Of a stretch of DNA of 64,000 bases, positions 28,100-37,378 are shown piece by piece. The position numbers and the translations under genes were made by a program. Numbering within the stretch: position 1 is the first letter of the stretch; every line of letters starts with the position of its first letter. Under the pieces are notes generated by a model. That model was given only the letters and a program-made list of their open reading frames with translations, was not told where the DNA came from and searched no databases. The stretch comes from SAR116 cluster bacterium AG-313-A07 (GTDB lineage Bacteria > Pseudomonadota > Alphaproteobacteria > Thalassobaculales > Thalassobaculaceae): contig QBVV01000002.1 in assembly GCA_003284265.1 (NCBI GenBank), positions 1-64,000 of the forward strand, in the 5' to 3' direction.

Positions 28100-28239
28100 A
28101 GAGAGGCTCCATAAAACATATTACATCATCCAATTGATAAAAACTGGCGGATTATAAGAATGTAGAATGGTAACAGCAATAAAAAATTCGTTGCTCTTCG
28201 TGCTTTAAGTAAAGAATTTAGTGGATAGTATGGTTCAAA

Positions 28240-28656
28240 CTAATTTATTATCTCTAATTTTGCCAATTCTATTTTGGCTCTTAACTCAATATCCTCTATT
28301 ATTTCTAATAGGTTAGCGTCAATTGAGTTCTCCCGCGCTACTATCAATATTTTTGATAATTCCTCTAAGTTGGATTTAGATATCTGCCCCATTAACAAAC
28401 CCATCCGAATATCCTCAAGTCTGTCTAATATTAAGTTGGCTCTGTTCTTTGCGCCTCTTTCATCCGTGCTATCGCCAGTTATCTCTTGTAAAGCGACGAC
28501 AGCATCTACCGAGGATATCCTATTAGTAGTCGCGACGTCGTCAATTTTTTGCTCGGAAGTTAACAGACTACCAAAATCACTGCTTGTCACACCTGTGCTG
28601 CCGCTAGAACGCTTAACGCCAGCTAGACTATTTCTCCGTGTTTGATCCACTTTCAT
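28240..28656 (-). CDS. fliX: Flagellar assembly regulator FliX
   Basis: A 138-residue alphaproteobacterial protein matching FliX: a disordered Ser-rich N-terminus (1-45), SVDAVVALQEI, then helices with LDRLEDIRMGLLMGQISKSNLEELSK and the closing IIEDIELRAKIELAKLEI. In Caulobacter FliX links basal-body assembly to the activator FlbD and so to sigma-54 flagellar promoters. No flbD gene lies in this window. It is divergent from flgI. Confidence 0.85.
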   Translation of the reverse strand: MKVDQTRRNSLAGVKRSSGSTGVTSSDFGSLLTSEQKIDDVATTNRISSVDAVVALQEITGDSTDERGAKNRANLILDRLEDIRMGLLMGQISKSNLEELSKILIVARENSIDANLLEIIEDIELRAKIELAKLEIIN

Positions 28657-28905
28657 AATAAATCATTTCAATCATTTATTGGTTTTTCGAATTATAGCAC
28701 GAACTACAATTTGCGATAATTTTTTAAGACTAAATCTACATTAGCAAGGTTTCTCCCGAGTTAGGGTTTCATAAAATAGAGGTGAATATTTTTTCCAAAA
28801 TGGGGGTTCATGGGCCGGCATACACTCAACTATTTGCAAATACCAAAAGGTCTTGTCAAAGGTGGCACGATATTCGCATATGACTTCAGTGTGGACTGTT
28901 TTACT

Positions 28906-30084
28906 ATGAAAAACTTTCAGAGGCGTCGCAAATTGAATTATTTTAAACCTACCCCACAGTTATCTTCTTGTCGGAAAACCCTATCATTTCTGCCAATTAT
29001 ACTGACACTTAGTTTCATAATTCCAACATTGGCTGCTTCACAGACCCGCATTAAAGATATTGTTGATTTCGAAGGTGTGCGAGAGAACATGTTGATCGGG
29101 TATGGTCTAGTTGTTGGTTTGAATGGAACCGGTGATACTCTAGGCTCTTCTATCTTTACCCGCGAAAGTTTGGTTGGAATGCTGGAACGACTTGGTGTAA
29201 ATGCTCGGGATGATTCATTGAAAACCGACAATGTAGCTGCCGTAATGGTAACGGCAACTTTACCACCGTTCGCCAAACAGGGAACGCGAATCGACTTATC
29301 AATAAGCGCGATTGGAGATTCGAAAAGCCTTCTTGGGGGCACATTATTAGTGACGCCTTTGGTTGGCGCTGACGGCGAAGTATATGCTGTGGCGCAGGGG
29401 CCGGTTGCGGTTGGTGGAGCGGCGGCAGCTGGAGATGGGGCTACAGTAAGCAGAGGAGTACCAACTAACGGAAGGATAGCAAGCGGCGCTATTATTGAAA
29501 GAGAGATAGCATTCGACCTTCAGGGGCTTGAAGTTATACGAATATCCCTACGCAATCCCGATTTTACAACAGCAAGACGCATAGCCGGAGCTATTAATGC
29601 GTTTGCAGGGGGTCCAATAGCTCAATCTAAAGACTCGGCTACAGTCTCAATTCTTGTTCCCGATAATTATAGAGGGAACAACGTAGGCTTAATAACAGAT
29701 ATTGAACAACTCCAGGTAACACCCGATATGTCTGCCAAGGTGGTGATAGACGAACAGACCGGAATAATAGTTATGGGAGAGAACGTTCGAATTAGTACTG
29801 TCGCAATCGCGCAAGGTAATTTAACCATTAGGATAACTGAAACTCCGCAAGTGGAGCAACCTCAACCATTTTCCGATGCTGGTGAAACCGTAACGGTTCC
29901 TAGAACTCAGATCGAAATAGACGAGGACTCCGAAAAAAGACTTAGTGTACTGTCTAAAAGTATAACATTGCAGGAATTAGTAGACGGTTTAAACTCACTT
30001 GGTATCGGACCACGAGACATGATATCGATCTTGCAAGCGATCAAGGCTGCTGGAGCTCTACAAGCAGAAATAGAATTGCTTTAA
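28906..30084 (+). CDS. flgI: Flagellar P-ring protein FlgI
   Basis: Periplasmic P-ring protein. From the ATG at 28906 it is 392 residues, with a long basic n-region and a signal peptide ending near TLAAS, then RIKDIVDFEGVRENMLIGYG and GLVVGLNGTGDT, which are the family signatures. An ATG at 28810 would add 32 residues and is preceded by GGGGG only three bases away, too close for a normal ribosome site, so the start is not certain. It leads flgI-flgJ-flgN-like. Confidence 0.93.
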   Translation: MKNFQRRRKLNYFKPTPQLSSCRKTLSFLPIILTLSFIIPTLAASQTRIKDIVDFEGVRENMLIGYGLVVGLNGTGDTLGSSIFTRESLVGMLERLGVNARDDSLKTDNVAAVMVTATLPPFAKQGTRIDLSISAIGDSKSLLGGTLLVTPLVGADGEVYAVAQGPVAVGGAAAAGDGATVSRGVPTNGRIASGAIIEREIAFDLQGLEVIRISLRNPDFTTARRIAGAINAFAGGPIAQSKDSATVSILVPDNYRGNNVGLITDIEQLQVTPDMSAKVVIDEQTGIIVMGENVRISTVAIAQGNLTIRITETPQVEQPQPFSDAGETVTVPRTQIEIDEDSEKRLSVLSKSITLQELVDGLNSLGIGPRDMISILQAIKAAGALQAEIELL

Positions 30085-30096
30085 AAGGACTAAATT

Positions 30097-30435
30097 ATGG
30101 ATAATATCTTATCAAATTCCGCAATTATTAACCCAATTCAACAATCCTCAATGGAGAGGGTCATTCATCTGTCAAAAACAAAAGATCGCAGTCTAAGTTC
30201 CCCACCTGCATTGAGAAAAGTTGCTGAAGAATTGGAGGGTCTATTCATTTCTCAAATGATTAATCATATGTTTAAGGGAATAAAGACGGATGGATTAACA
30301 GGTGGCGGAAATGGTGAGGCGATGTTCCGAGATTTACTGGTGCAAGAATATGGAAACGCAATCTCTAAGTCTAGTGGCATAGGCTTGGCAGATTCTATCG
30401 AACGACAATTGCTCGAAAGACAGGAAATTAAATAA
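30097..30435 (+). CDS. flgJ: Rod-binding protein, FlgJ N-terminal type
   Basis: A 112-residue protein with only the rod-capping domain of FlgJ (LRKVAEELEGLFISQMINHMFK and FRDLLVQEYGNAISKSSGIGLADSI). The C-terminal muramidase domain of enteric FlgJ is absent, as in most alphaproteobacteria, so a separate lytic enzyme must open the wall. It starts 12 bp after flgI, with AAAGGA upstream. Confidence 0.9.
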   Translation: MDNILSNSAIINPIQQSSMERVIHLSKTKDRSLSSPPALRKVAEELEGLFISQMINHMFKGIKTDGLTGGGNGEAMFRDLLVQEYGNAISKSSGIGLADSIERQLLERQEIK

Positions 30436-30436
30436 A

Positions 30437-30886
30437 ATGGAACAGAGGAAAATTGCGGAGGCCTTTGTTGAAAGTATGAGCCAACTGATGGAAATTTTAC
30501 AAATGGAAACAGATATCCTCAACACACAGATTTATGAGGGGATAGACACTTTACAGGCTCGGAAGGTTCAACTAACTAAATGTTATTTAGAAGCCCAAAA
30601 CAAAATGCAAGCCGCACCAGATGTGATTACCTGCCTTAATGACACCGAAAGAGCTGATCTGAGAGTTTTATATAAAAAATTTAGAAACACCCTATCTGAA
30701 AATATGTTAACCTTACGGGGCTCATATGACGCTACAGATAGAGTTGTGAACCTTGTCATAGAAGCTGTAAAAAAACAAAGAGGGGTAACGAAAAAAAATA
30801 TTGAAGCATTTGCTGCGCGACCTCAGGGTTACGCTGCATATTCAACACCAGAAAGCGCAAACGCGGCGCTTAACACACAAACCTAA
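30437..30886 (+). CDS. FlgN-like flagellar export chaperone
   Basis: A 149-residue helical protein with a coiled coil (about 10-115) and a flexible tail ending in GYAAYSTPESANAALNTQT. Size, helical layout and position right after flgJ fit FlgN, the chaperone for the junction proteins FlgK and FlgL, which are encoded 2 kb away. It starts one base after the flgJ stop. Sequence similarity in this family is low, so the assignment rests mainly on context. Confidence 0.7.
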   Translation: MEQRKIAEAFVESMSQLMEILQMETDILNTQIYEGIDTLQARKVQLTKCYLEAQNKMQAAPDVITCLNDTERADLRVLYKKFRNTLSENMLTLRGSYDATDRVVNLVIEAVKKQRGVTKKNIEAFAARPQGYAAYSTPESANAALNTQT

Positions 30887-30917
30887 ACCCACAATCTTTA
30901 ATTAAAACCCTGTTAAA

Positions 30918-31943
30918 TCAAACAAATAGAAGATTCAAAACCCGCGCATCATCGGGGGCAACATTCTGAATGCTCTCTAAAACCCCGTCTATTTTTTCTT
31001 TATCATCCAGATTTGTAAAGACTTTGTGTGCTATTAGCAATACATCGATACTTTTCGCGTCCATTTCCATGGCTTTTTCAACTAACTCATATGCTAATTT
31101 CCCGTTTCCGTTAACAGACTCAAGTAAAGCCAAATTTGATAATACACTGGGGTGTTCGTCACCATCCCTCTTTATGGTGTGATCTAGTTCTTTTTTTGCG
31201 TCCTCTAAACGACCTAGTTCAATCAAAACTCCTGATAATTCAGCCCGACACCGAGTATCTTCACCCGCAATCTCTAGACCCGAGCGGAGCGCTTTTTCAG
31301 CTAACTCGAGATCCCCAAGAGCATTTAAAATAGCACCTAATTGAACATATGCTGTGACGTCTTTTTGACTGAGTTCCAATGAAATCTTAGTAAATTCTAG
31401 TGCTGTAACCAAATCTCCGGTCTCCATAAAGACGAGCCCTAACCATTTCTGGTAATTTGCATTTTCTCGATCTAGAGAACAAGCTGTTTCCAGCATTTCC
31501 TTTGCCTCATCTCTACGATCAGTAGCCCGCATGCCGAGCGCAAGATAAAAACGAGCATCTGCATTATCTGGATCTAATTCTAACACTTGGTTTAATACTT
31601 CCTCAGAAGCGCCCAAGTCATCCTGGTCCAAAAATAAAATTCCTAGATGAAGCAAAAACCTTGGGTTATCTGGGTCAACTTCTATGGCGGACTTATAAAA
31701 CTCTTTCGCCGCCTCTGATTCACCACATTGCATGCATAGTAAACCCGCCAAATCTAAGGCCTGGGAATTTCTAGGATCGAGTTCTAAAACCTTTAAATAG
31801 CAGTCCCTGGCAGCTTCCACATCACCTGAGTCATGAAAAGTAAGTCCACTAGCTATCAATTTATCTATTTCATTATCAGACATTACTGCCCCGCTATCTG
31901 CCAGCGCCGTATCCGCGCCAACTTCATGGTAAATCGACTTCAT
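30918..31943 (-). CDS. Tetratricopeptide repeat protein
   Basis: A 341-residue protein built of about eight TPR units from residue 30 to the end, for example AARDCYLKVLELDPRNSQAL and ASEEVLNQVLELDPDNADAR. It is acidic, with no signal peptide, membrane segment or catalytic domain. It lies between flgN-like and the FlaG-like/flgL genes. It resembles the TPR half of the two glycosyltransferases encoded at 35617-40896 but has no GT domain. A flagellar protein-binding role is only inferred from position. Confidence 0.85.
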   Translation of the reverse strand: MKSIYHEVGADTALADSGAVMSDNEIDKLIASGLTFHDSGDVEAARDCYLKVLELDPRNSQALDLAGLLCMQCGESEAAKEFYKSAIEVDPDNPRFLLHLGILFLDQDDLGASEEVLNQVLELDPDNADARFYLALGMRATDRRDEAKEMLETACSLDRENANYQKWLGLVFMETGDLVTALEFTKISLELSQKDVTAYVQLGAILNALGDLELAEKALRSGLEIAGEDTRCRAELSGVLIELGRLEDAKKELDHTIKRDGDEHPSVLSNLALLESVNGNGKLAYELVEKAMEMDAKSIDVLLIAHKVFTNLDDKEKIDGVLESIQNVAPDDARVLNLLFV

Positions 31944-32092
31944 TTGTTACTATACCATATATTGATAGAGCGCGATATTCTTAAATAGATATCGCAACTG
32001 ACAGTGACAGTTTAGTAGGTTTCAGACATTTATACGAAACGGTACGTCATAGTTGGTTGGAAAATGCCATCATTACCAGTAACGAAATGCCT

Positions 32093-32566
32093 CTAAGCAC
32101 CTCCGAGCCCAGTCGCAATGCCCACAGTTGTAGAAGCGACTGCCGTTGCTCCATTTGATTCAGCTGGAACTGTATTAAGATCGACGCTAGCACTCTGTTG
32201 AACTGCCTTTTCTTGAGGCACCGCAGACTTATTTGTGTCAACGGGCTGTATATCAGAATCAACATTTACAGAGAGTGTTTTATCAACGTCTGTAGTTTCT
32301 TCACGACTCTTTATTACACTTTCTTGCGGGTATTCCTGCTTCACTTCTCCGGACAATCCATCTCGCACCTGGAAAATTACAGATAACGCCTGACTATCAA
32401 ATTGCAAAACCGGTGTAATGTACAGACCAGCTATACTTCGCTGTTTAGGACCCTCTACTGGCTCGGTTTTCCCACCTGAGCCTGACCGAAAATCTTGACC
32501 CTGACTCTCAGTGACCTTCACATTGGAAGGGATATTTACGTTTTGTGTTTCCACTTTACCCTCCAT
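32093..32566 (-). CDS. FlaG-like small flagellar protein (tentative)
   Basis: A protein of 157 residues from the ATG at 32566, or 167 from a TTG at 32596. The N-terminal part is polar. Residues around 60-85 read LQFDSQALSVIFQVRDGLSGEVKQEYP in consecutive pieces, which resembles the FlaG pattern of a beta strand followed by a D-x-x-T/S-GEV-x-x-x-P turn. The C-terminal half is low-complexity, Ser/Val/Ala-rich. It sits downstream of flgK-flgL on the same strand. FlaG affects filament length in other bacteria. The family call is uncertain. Confidence 0.5.
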   Translation of the reverse strand: MEGKVETQNVNIPSNVKVTESQGQDFRSGSGGKTEPVEGPKQRSIAGLYITPVLQFDSQALSVIFQVRDGLSGEVKQEYPQESVIKSREETTDVDKTLSVNVDSDIQPVDTNKSAVPQEKAVQQSASVDLNTVPAESNGATAVASTTVGIATGLGGA

Positions 32567-32590
32567 TCTGGAGTGAAATTGTGCATCAAA

Positions 32591-32611
32591 TACCAAGTTT
32601 TTTACTTGGTA
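32591..32611 (-). repeat. Perfect 8-bp inverted repeat ahead of the FlaG-like gene
   Basis: TACCAAGT-TTTTT-ACTTGGTA, an 8-bp stem with a five-base loop. It lies between the flgL stop and the FlaG-like gene, covering the possible TTG start. It has no strong U-tract, so it may act as a weak terminator for flgK-flgL or as a structure controlling translation of the next gene. Confidence 0.45.
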
Positions 32612-32713
32612 ATTTTCTTGGATACCACACGATGTAGCTTTTGTCTAGAAAAAAATCATCTTTTTTCCCAGATTAGCTACCTAAACCGCGACTAAACACC
32701 AAGCTTAACGTAA

Positions 32714-33973
32714 TTACAAGAAATTTATCAATGAAAAACCTCTTGAAGCCGATGTGATCTGGTAGGAGGACTCAAGTTGAGTTCGTAGAGCTTGAAACTT
32801 ATTGATGGCTTCAAAGGAGTCTATATCCTCCACGTTTCCAAGTTGTTTTGTGAGTAGGCTTATATCGTTTCCATGATTTTTTTCTATAGTTGTTAGGCGT
32901 GCTTGATCTCCACCCAGGTCAGCAATCATTTGATTGATCGAGTCGAACGCTGCCTCAACAGCTAATCTCGAGTTATCAACCAATGTTCGATATTCCCCCT
33001 CCTGTCCAGCATCTATGCTGACGTTTGCAAAAATATTCAAAACCTCAAATAAATTTGCAAAAGTTTCTTGATTAGCCATTTCACCATACGAAATATTTAA
33101 TCCTACCGCTGCATGTACCGTATTTTCAGATGTGGATGCTAATGTACCTAATTTATTCCATGAGTTGGCTGAGTGAGCGACTGACGCTCCACCTCCGGTA
33201 GCATTAGTTGCAGTTGCATTTGTATCGGAAATGAATGTGTATGAATTAGCGTTGAGGACACTAGCTATTTCGAAAGTACCATTTAAATCCAAGCCCCCAA
33301 CGGGTGTTCCGCCACTAAAAGTCACCTGGTCGCCGACTGACAGCGTATGGTTAGTATGACTTACTGTGACAACATTACTACCGTTAACGACAGCAAACGG
33401 ATTATTACCAACTGCGCCAGTCTTATTATTGAACCATGCATCAGCTGCTGTCGCAATTGCAGCAGCGCTGTTGCCCCCTGCATTGACCGCAGTATTTACC
33501 GCTGTAGAAAAATTAGCTTTCATAGTCGCCGTATCAACAATCGGTGCCGTCCCAGATTTTACTCCTGAGAAGATGAATCGCCCCGCCACCTCTGAATTCA
33601 AAAGATTGGCTAAACGATCTATTTGCGTTTTTGCGAACTCATTCATTATAGGCAAGTCTTCTATATAAACATCTTGGGTCTGCCTTATCAATTCCACCCT
33701 CAAGTCCGATGCTAAATCTTGAATTTGAACTAATGCTGCGTCTGTCACTTCAGCTCGGAGACGTGTCGTTTTAATGGTATCAATATAAGATTGACGTGAC
33801 TCCATAGCTTCACGCAATTGCACGGATATCCTGGCATTTTCTCCTTTCAGCCCTGAATATGAAGAGGAGATTTTACCTGTACTAATTTGTTCTTCGGCTT
33901 TAGACAACTCGACCTGCAAATTGTTGACACTCGACTGGATCCGATTGACTTGTGTTAAATTTGAAATTCGCAT
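32714..33973 (-). CDS. flgL: Hook-filament junction protein FlgL with an unusual insert
   Basis: Junction protein of about 419 residues. The N-terminal flagellin-like helix MRISNLTQVNRIQSSVNNLQ and the C-terminal LRTQLESSYQITSASRGFSLINFL (in pieces) identify FlgL. Two ATGs are in tandem; GAGG fits the second (33973). The variable middle contains a Gly/Thr/Asn-rich beta segment, about residues 191-268 (NVVTVSHTNHTLSVGDQVTF, then LNGTFEIASVLNANSYTF), that looks like repeats seen in phage structural proteins, not like a usual FlgL domain. It follows flgK by 13 bp. Confidence 0.93.
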   Translation of the reverse strand: MRISNLTQVNRIQSSVNNLQVELSKAEEQISTGKISSSYSGLKGENARISVQLREAMESRQSYIDTIKTTRLRAEVTDAALVQIQDLASDLRVELIRQTQDVYIEDLPIMNEFAKTQIDRLANLLNSEVAGRFIFSGVKSGTAPIVDTATMKANFSTAVNTAVNAGGNSAAAIATAADAWFNNKTGAVGNNPFAVVNGSNVVTVSHTNHTLSVGDQVTFSGGTPVGGLDLNGTFEIASVLNANSYTFISDTNATATNATGGGASVAHSANSWNKLGTLASTSENTVHAAVGLNISYGEMANQETFANLFEVLNIFANVSIDAGQEGEYRTLVDNSRLAVEAAFDSINQMIADLGGDQARLTTIEKNHGNDISLLTKQLGNVEDIDSFEAINKFQALRTQLESSYQITSASRGFSLINFL

Positions 33974-33986
33974 CATCCAACCTCGT

Positions 33987-35408
33987 CTAAATTATCCCAA
34001 TAAGATCATCAAAAGCCCGTTGAACTGCATTAAGAACGCGAGCAGACGCTCCGTATGCGGCCTCTAATCTAATTAATTCTGTTAATTCTTCGTCCGTATT
34101 CACACCACTTTCATTTTCCACTCTATCTCGTAATCCATCCCTAAAAACTTTTTGAAAGGTGAGTTGGCTATCATAATCAGCTTTTTTATTTGCTATTTTA
34201 CCAATTAAAGCAGCACTAAATCCTTCCATTGTATTATTGACACCAGCAGCTTGAGAAAGTGCTGATTGAGTTTCGAAAAGTCCCAGTACTGCAAGTGGCA
34301 GCGCGTTGTCTGCCTCTCCAAGGGGGGTATAACCAGCCCCCGCCTGAGGATCTCGAATATCAGTTGGGGTGCTTAGCAATGCATCCCTCACCCTCATAGT
34401 TCCCGAGAAACCGTTTGTGAATGCGCCAGGAACATTACCCCCCGAATCTGTGAATAAGTTCAAATCCTCGTTGGTCCCGCTTACAGTTACTGTTCCTAAC
34501 GATGAAGCCACTTTGAAAGCAAGATCATCTAAAACAACCTGAAACTCGGGCAAAACAGTATCTCGCAAACTCAATAAACCGGCTATACTCCCATCCCGGG
34601 CTGATATTGAACTCGTAACATCCGCTCCCCCTAATTGAACAGGTTGACCATTAGATCCAGCAGATAGGGACGAGGTTGCAACAAATGACATAGATATTAA
34701 AGTATCGTCCAACATAAGTTGACCATCAGCGGTCGATACAGTGATTTTACTGTTAGTCCTTTCAAATGATCCAACACTTAGATTTTTATTAATTGTCAGC
34801 AACAATTGATCTCTTTGGTCCCTCAAATCAGCGGAAGACTGGAGTGCAGCAACCTTCTGACCTATCTGTTTATTCAGTTCCTGCAAACTTGTTAGTGATG
34901 CATTCACTTCTAACACTCGGTCAGAAATCCGACCATCTGCTTCAACCCGCAAATCTTGTATTAAAGTGTTTAGATCGTTAAACGACCGAGCCAATGTATC
35001 TGCAGTAGCGACTAAACCAATGGCGTTTGTTGCATTTTCAGGGGCCGTAGAAAATGCTTGAAATGCCTTTTTTAAATCGGTGAGTTTTGCGGAAATAGAA
35101 GATTGATCGTCAGGCCTCCCAAATTCCAATTCTAAACGACCAAGAAAATCATCCAAAATTTCTAATTTTTCAATTACACCATTTTGCTCTCTAAGCGATT
35201 CTTGAAGAGTGTCTGTAACTTTTCTTGTAACTTCTTCAACCTTTAACCCTGAACCGGTTCCTCCAATAATAAGGTTAGCCTGATTATGGATCTTCTTCGT
35301 ATATCCTTCTGTTGTCGCATTGGCTATGTTGCGCGACACAACATCCAAACCTGCTTGCGCACCAACCAGACCAGATCGAGCATGAAGAAGTGAGGTCGTA
35401 AGACTCAT
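33987..35408 (-). CDS. flgK: Hook-filament junction protein FlgK
   Basis: Junction protein of 473 residues from the ATG at 35408, which has AAAGGG just upstream. A longer reading from 35450 would begin about at the predicted transcript start and is unlikely. The N-terminus LLHARSGLVGAQAGLDVVSR.NIANATTEGYTKK and the C-terminus LIRLEAAYGASARVLNAVQRAF are typical. It is first in flgK-flgL and read from a sigma-54-type promoter. Confidence 0.95.
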   Translation of the reverse strand: MSLTTSLLHARSGLVGAQAGLDVVSRNIANATTEGYTKKIHNQANLIIGGTGSGLKVEEVTRKVTDTLQESLREQNGVIEKLEILDDFLGRLELEFGRPDDQSSISAKLTDLKKAFQAFSTAPENATNAIGLVATADTLARSFNDLNTLIQDLRVEADGRISDRVLEVNASLTSLQELNKQIGQKVAALQSSADLRDQRDQLLLTINKNLSVGSFERTNSKITVSTADGQLMLDDTLISMSFVATSSLSAGSNGQPVQLGGADVTSSISARDGSIAGLLSLRDTVLPEFQVVLDDLAFKVASSLGTVTVSGTNEDLNLFTDSGGNVPGAFTNGFSGTMRVRDALLSTPTDIRDPQAGAGYTPLGEADNALPLAVLGLFETQSALSQAAGVNNTMEGFSAALIGKIANKKADYDSQLTFQKVFRDGLRDRVENESGVNTDEELTELIRLEAAYGASARVLNAVQRAFDDLIGII

Positions 35409-35465
35409 ATTTAACCCTTTTCTACCTATAATTAGGTAAAAATAAAACATTCCTTCTAAAACTAT

Positions 35466-35480
35466 GCAATTTACGGGCCA
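35466..35480 (-). promoter_or_regulatory. Candidate sigma-54 promoter of flgK-flgL
   Basis: Minus strand TGGCCC-GTAAA-TTGC, differing from TGGCAC-N5-TTGC at the A and the final C of the -24 half read strictly; GG-N10-GC spacing is exact. The predicted start near 35454 leaves a leader of about 45 bases before flgK. Confidence 0.7.
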
Positions 35481-35616
35481 TTTTGCACCACTTCGAAAAA
35501 CGATGCCAATATCATCTCATCAGCTGTTTTGAGTATTCACTTAACAAGCCCATCATGTCGGTATAATTTAAAACTTATGTAGAAAGTGCGTAAAATTCAA
35601 ATAGGTATCTGCCCCT

Positions 35617-37359
35617 ATGAATGAAGACTTTTCAAAAGCAACAATAAATGAACTGCTTCAGAGAGCGTTACAGTATCACAATGCTTTTAAAGTAAGAGAA
35701 GCGATCGATTTTTATGAAAAAATTCTTAAAATATCACCAACAGACCCACACGCCATTCATTATTTAGGAGTAGCTTACCATCAATTGGACCAGAATAATT
35801 TGGCTCTAAAGTTTTTAGAGATGGCTGTATCTTTGAAGCCCGACAGCAGCGAAGTTTTCAATCACTATGGAAGTGCACTATTAAAAGTACAAAATTTTGA
35901 AGCAGCTGAGGCGGCATTTCGTCAGGCTTTAAAGATTTATCCATCGAATGCTGAAGCCCTATTTAATCTTGGTAATTTAATTATTTCGGGTCCTGAACTA
36001 CAAAACCAAGTAGATGCAACCGTTCCGGAAAAAGTAGTTGAGGCCACCCAGCTATTGCGACACGCTATAGCTCTGAGCCCAGGTCACCTAACTTGGCAAC
36101 TTGAACTTGCCAATGCCCTCATAGAGTTAGACGAAAAATTAGAGGCTCAACAGGTCATTGATGACGTTATCTGCAAAGAACCTACCCTAGCCAAAGCATA
36201 TTTCATTAGGGCAAAAATAAAACTTGGCGATATGGATTTGACGAAATGTATTCTTTTAAGTCCCGCTTCGCATAGAGCCATCAATAATCTAGGTGTGGTA
36301 AAATTACGGCAAGGCGATTTCAACGAGGTAGTACCTTTATACAAAAAAGCTTCTTTTATAGCGCCTAATGATCCATCGGTAAGATGGGGTTTAGCAAATG
36401 GGCTCTTAGCGACGGGAAACCTTGAACAAGGGTGGAGAGAGGCCCGCTGGCGTCACAAAAAGCCAGAACTTCTAATCGAACGCGAGGGGCTTCCCAAGGA
36501 ATGGCAGGGAGAAGAAATAAAGAATGGGAAATTATTAGTTTATCACGAGCAGGGAATTGGCGATGAACTCCGCTTTGCATCTTGTTTTAAAGACCTAACG
36601 CACAAAGATTCAGCTCCCTGTATCATAGAAACGGACCCTCGCCTCGCTCCCCTTTTTTCCAGAAGCTTCCCTGAAATCGAATTTATTAGCAAATTACCCA
36701 GATCTAAAACCGCTATACCAGTAGTTGATTACAGCCCAATAGTAAAAACCAAAAATATTAAAGCGTTCACGGCACTCGGAGATCTTCCTTTGCATTTTCG
36801 CCCCAATATAGAAAGCTTCAGTAAAGAAATATCATATTTAATACCAAACCCTAAATTTTCTGATGTTTGGAAAGAACAACTGGGTAGAATTGCACCCGGT
36901 AAGAAAATAGGTTTTTGTTGGAATACAGCTTTACCAAATAAGAGGTATGACGATTATTTTTTTTCCATAAACGAATTACGCCCTATTTTTTCTATTGAAA
37001 ATTCTATTTTTATAAATTTACAGGCCACTGACTGTGAAGAAGAATTAAAACTAGCAGAGAAAAATTTTGGCGTTGAGATATACCGGCCGAAATCTATTGA
37101 TATGTTCAATGAACTGGATAATGTTGCAGCGCTCATAAGTCAGTTGGATTTTGTCGTTGGTCCGTTCACTTCAATAATTTCCATGGCAGGCGCTATTGGC
37201 ACACAGTGTTTTGGATTGACGCTGACGAAAGACTGGACTGCTTTAGGTACTGACCATTTCCCGTGGAACCCTTCCATGACCTGCCTCTACAAAGGAGCCG
37301 CAAACTCCTGGAAACCATTAATGGAAAAAGTTGCAGATATCATTGAAGGGTCAGAATAA
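35617..37359 (+). CDS. TPR-glycosyltransferase, FlmG-like (copy 1)
   Basis: A 580-residue cytoplasmic protein. About residues 10-290 are TPR units (such as AEAAFRQALKIYPSNAEALF). The C-terminal half is a GT-B-like domain with LLVYHEQGIGDELRFASCF (about 307-325) and VVGPFTSIISMAGAIG (about 511-526), which correspond to the two halves of a heptosyltransferase-like (GT9-like) fold. Caulobacter FlmG has this architecture and binds flagellin through its TPR part to glycosylate it. The gene is convergent with flaF and the first flagellin gene, so flagellin is the likely acceptor. No sugar-synthesis genes are in the window. Confidence 0.85.
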   Translation: MNEDFSKATINELLQRALQYHNAFKVREAIDFYEKILKISPTDPHAIHYLGVAYHQLDQNNLALKFLEMAVSLKPDSSEVFNHYGSALLKVQNFEAAEAAFRQALKIYPSNAEALFNLGNLIISGPELQNQVDATVPEKVVEATQLLRHAIALSPGHLTWQLELANALIELDEKLEAQQVIDDVICKEPTLAKAYFIRAKIKLGDMDLTKCILLSPASHRAINNLGVVKLRQGDFNEVVPLYKKASFIAPNDPSVRWGLANGLLATGNLEQGWREARWRHKKPELLIEREGLPKEWQGEEIKNGKLLVYHEQGIGDELRFASCFKDLTHKDSAPCIIETDPRLAPLFSRSFPEIEFISKLPRSKTAIPVVDYSPIVKTKNIKAFTALGDLPLHFRPNIESFSKEISYLIPNPKFSDVWKEQLGRIAPGKKIGFCWNTALPNKRYDDYFFSINELRPIFSIENSIFINLQATDCEEELKLAEKNFGVEIYRPKSIDMFNELDNVAALISQLDFVVGPFTSIISMAGAIGTQCFGLTLTKDWTALGTDHFPWNPSMTCLYKGAANSWKPLMEKVADIIEGSE

Positions 37360-37378
37360 TACAAAATGTATTATAACA

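Noticed and set aside
28744-28758. Possible sigma-54 site (CGGGAG-AAACC-TTGC, minus strand) before fliX
   Set aside because: The spacing is right but half of the -24 element does not match; too weak to list as a feature.
30097-30435. FlgJ without a muramidase domain
   Set aside because: Single-domain FlgJ is usual in alphaproteobacteria; not a truncation.
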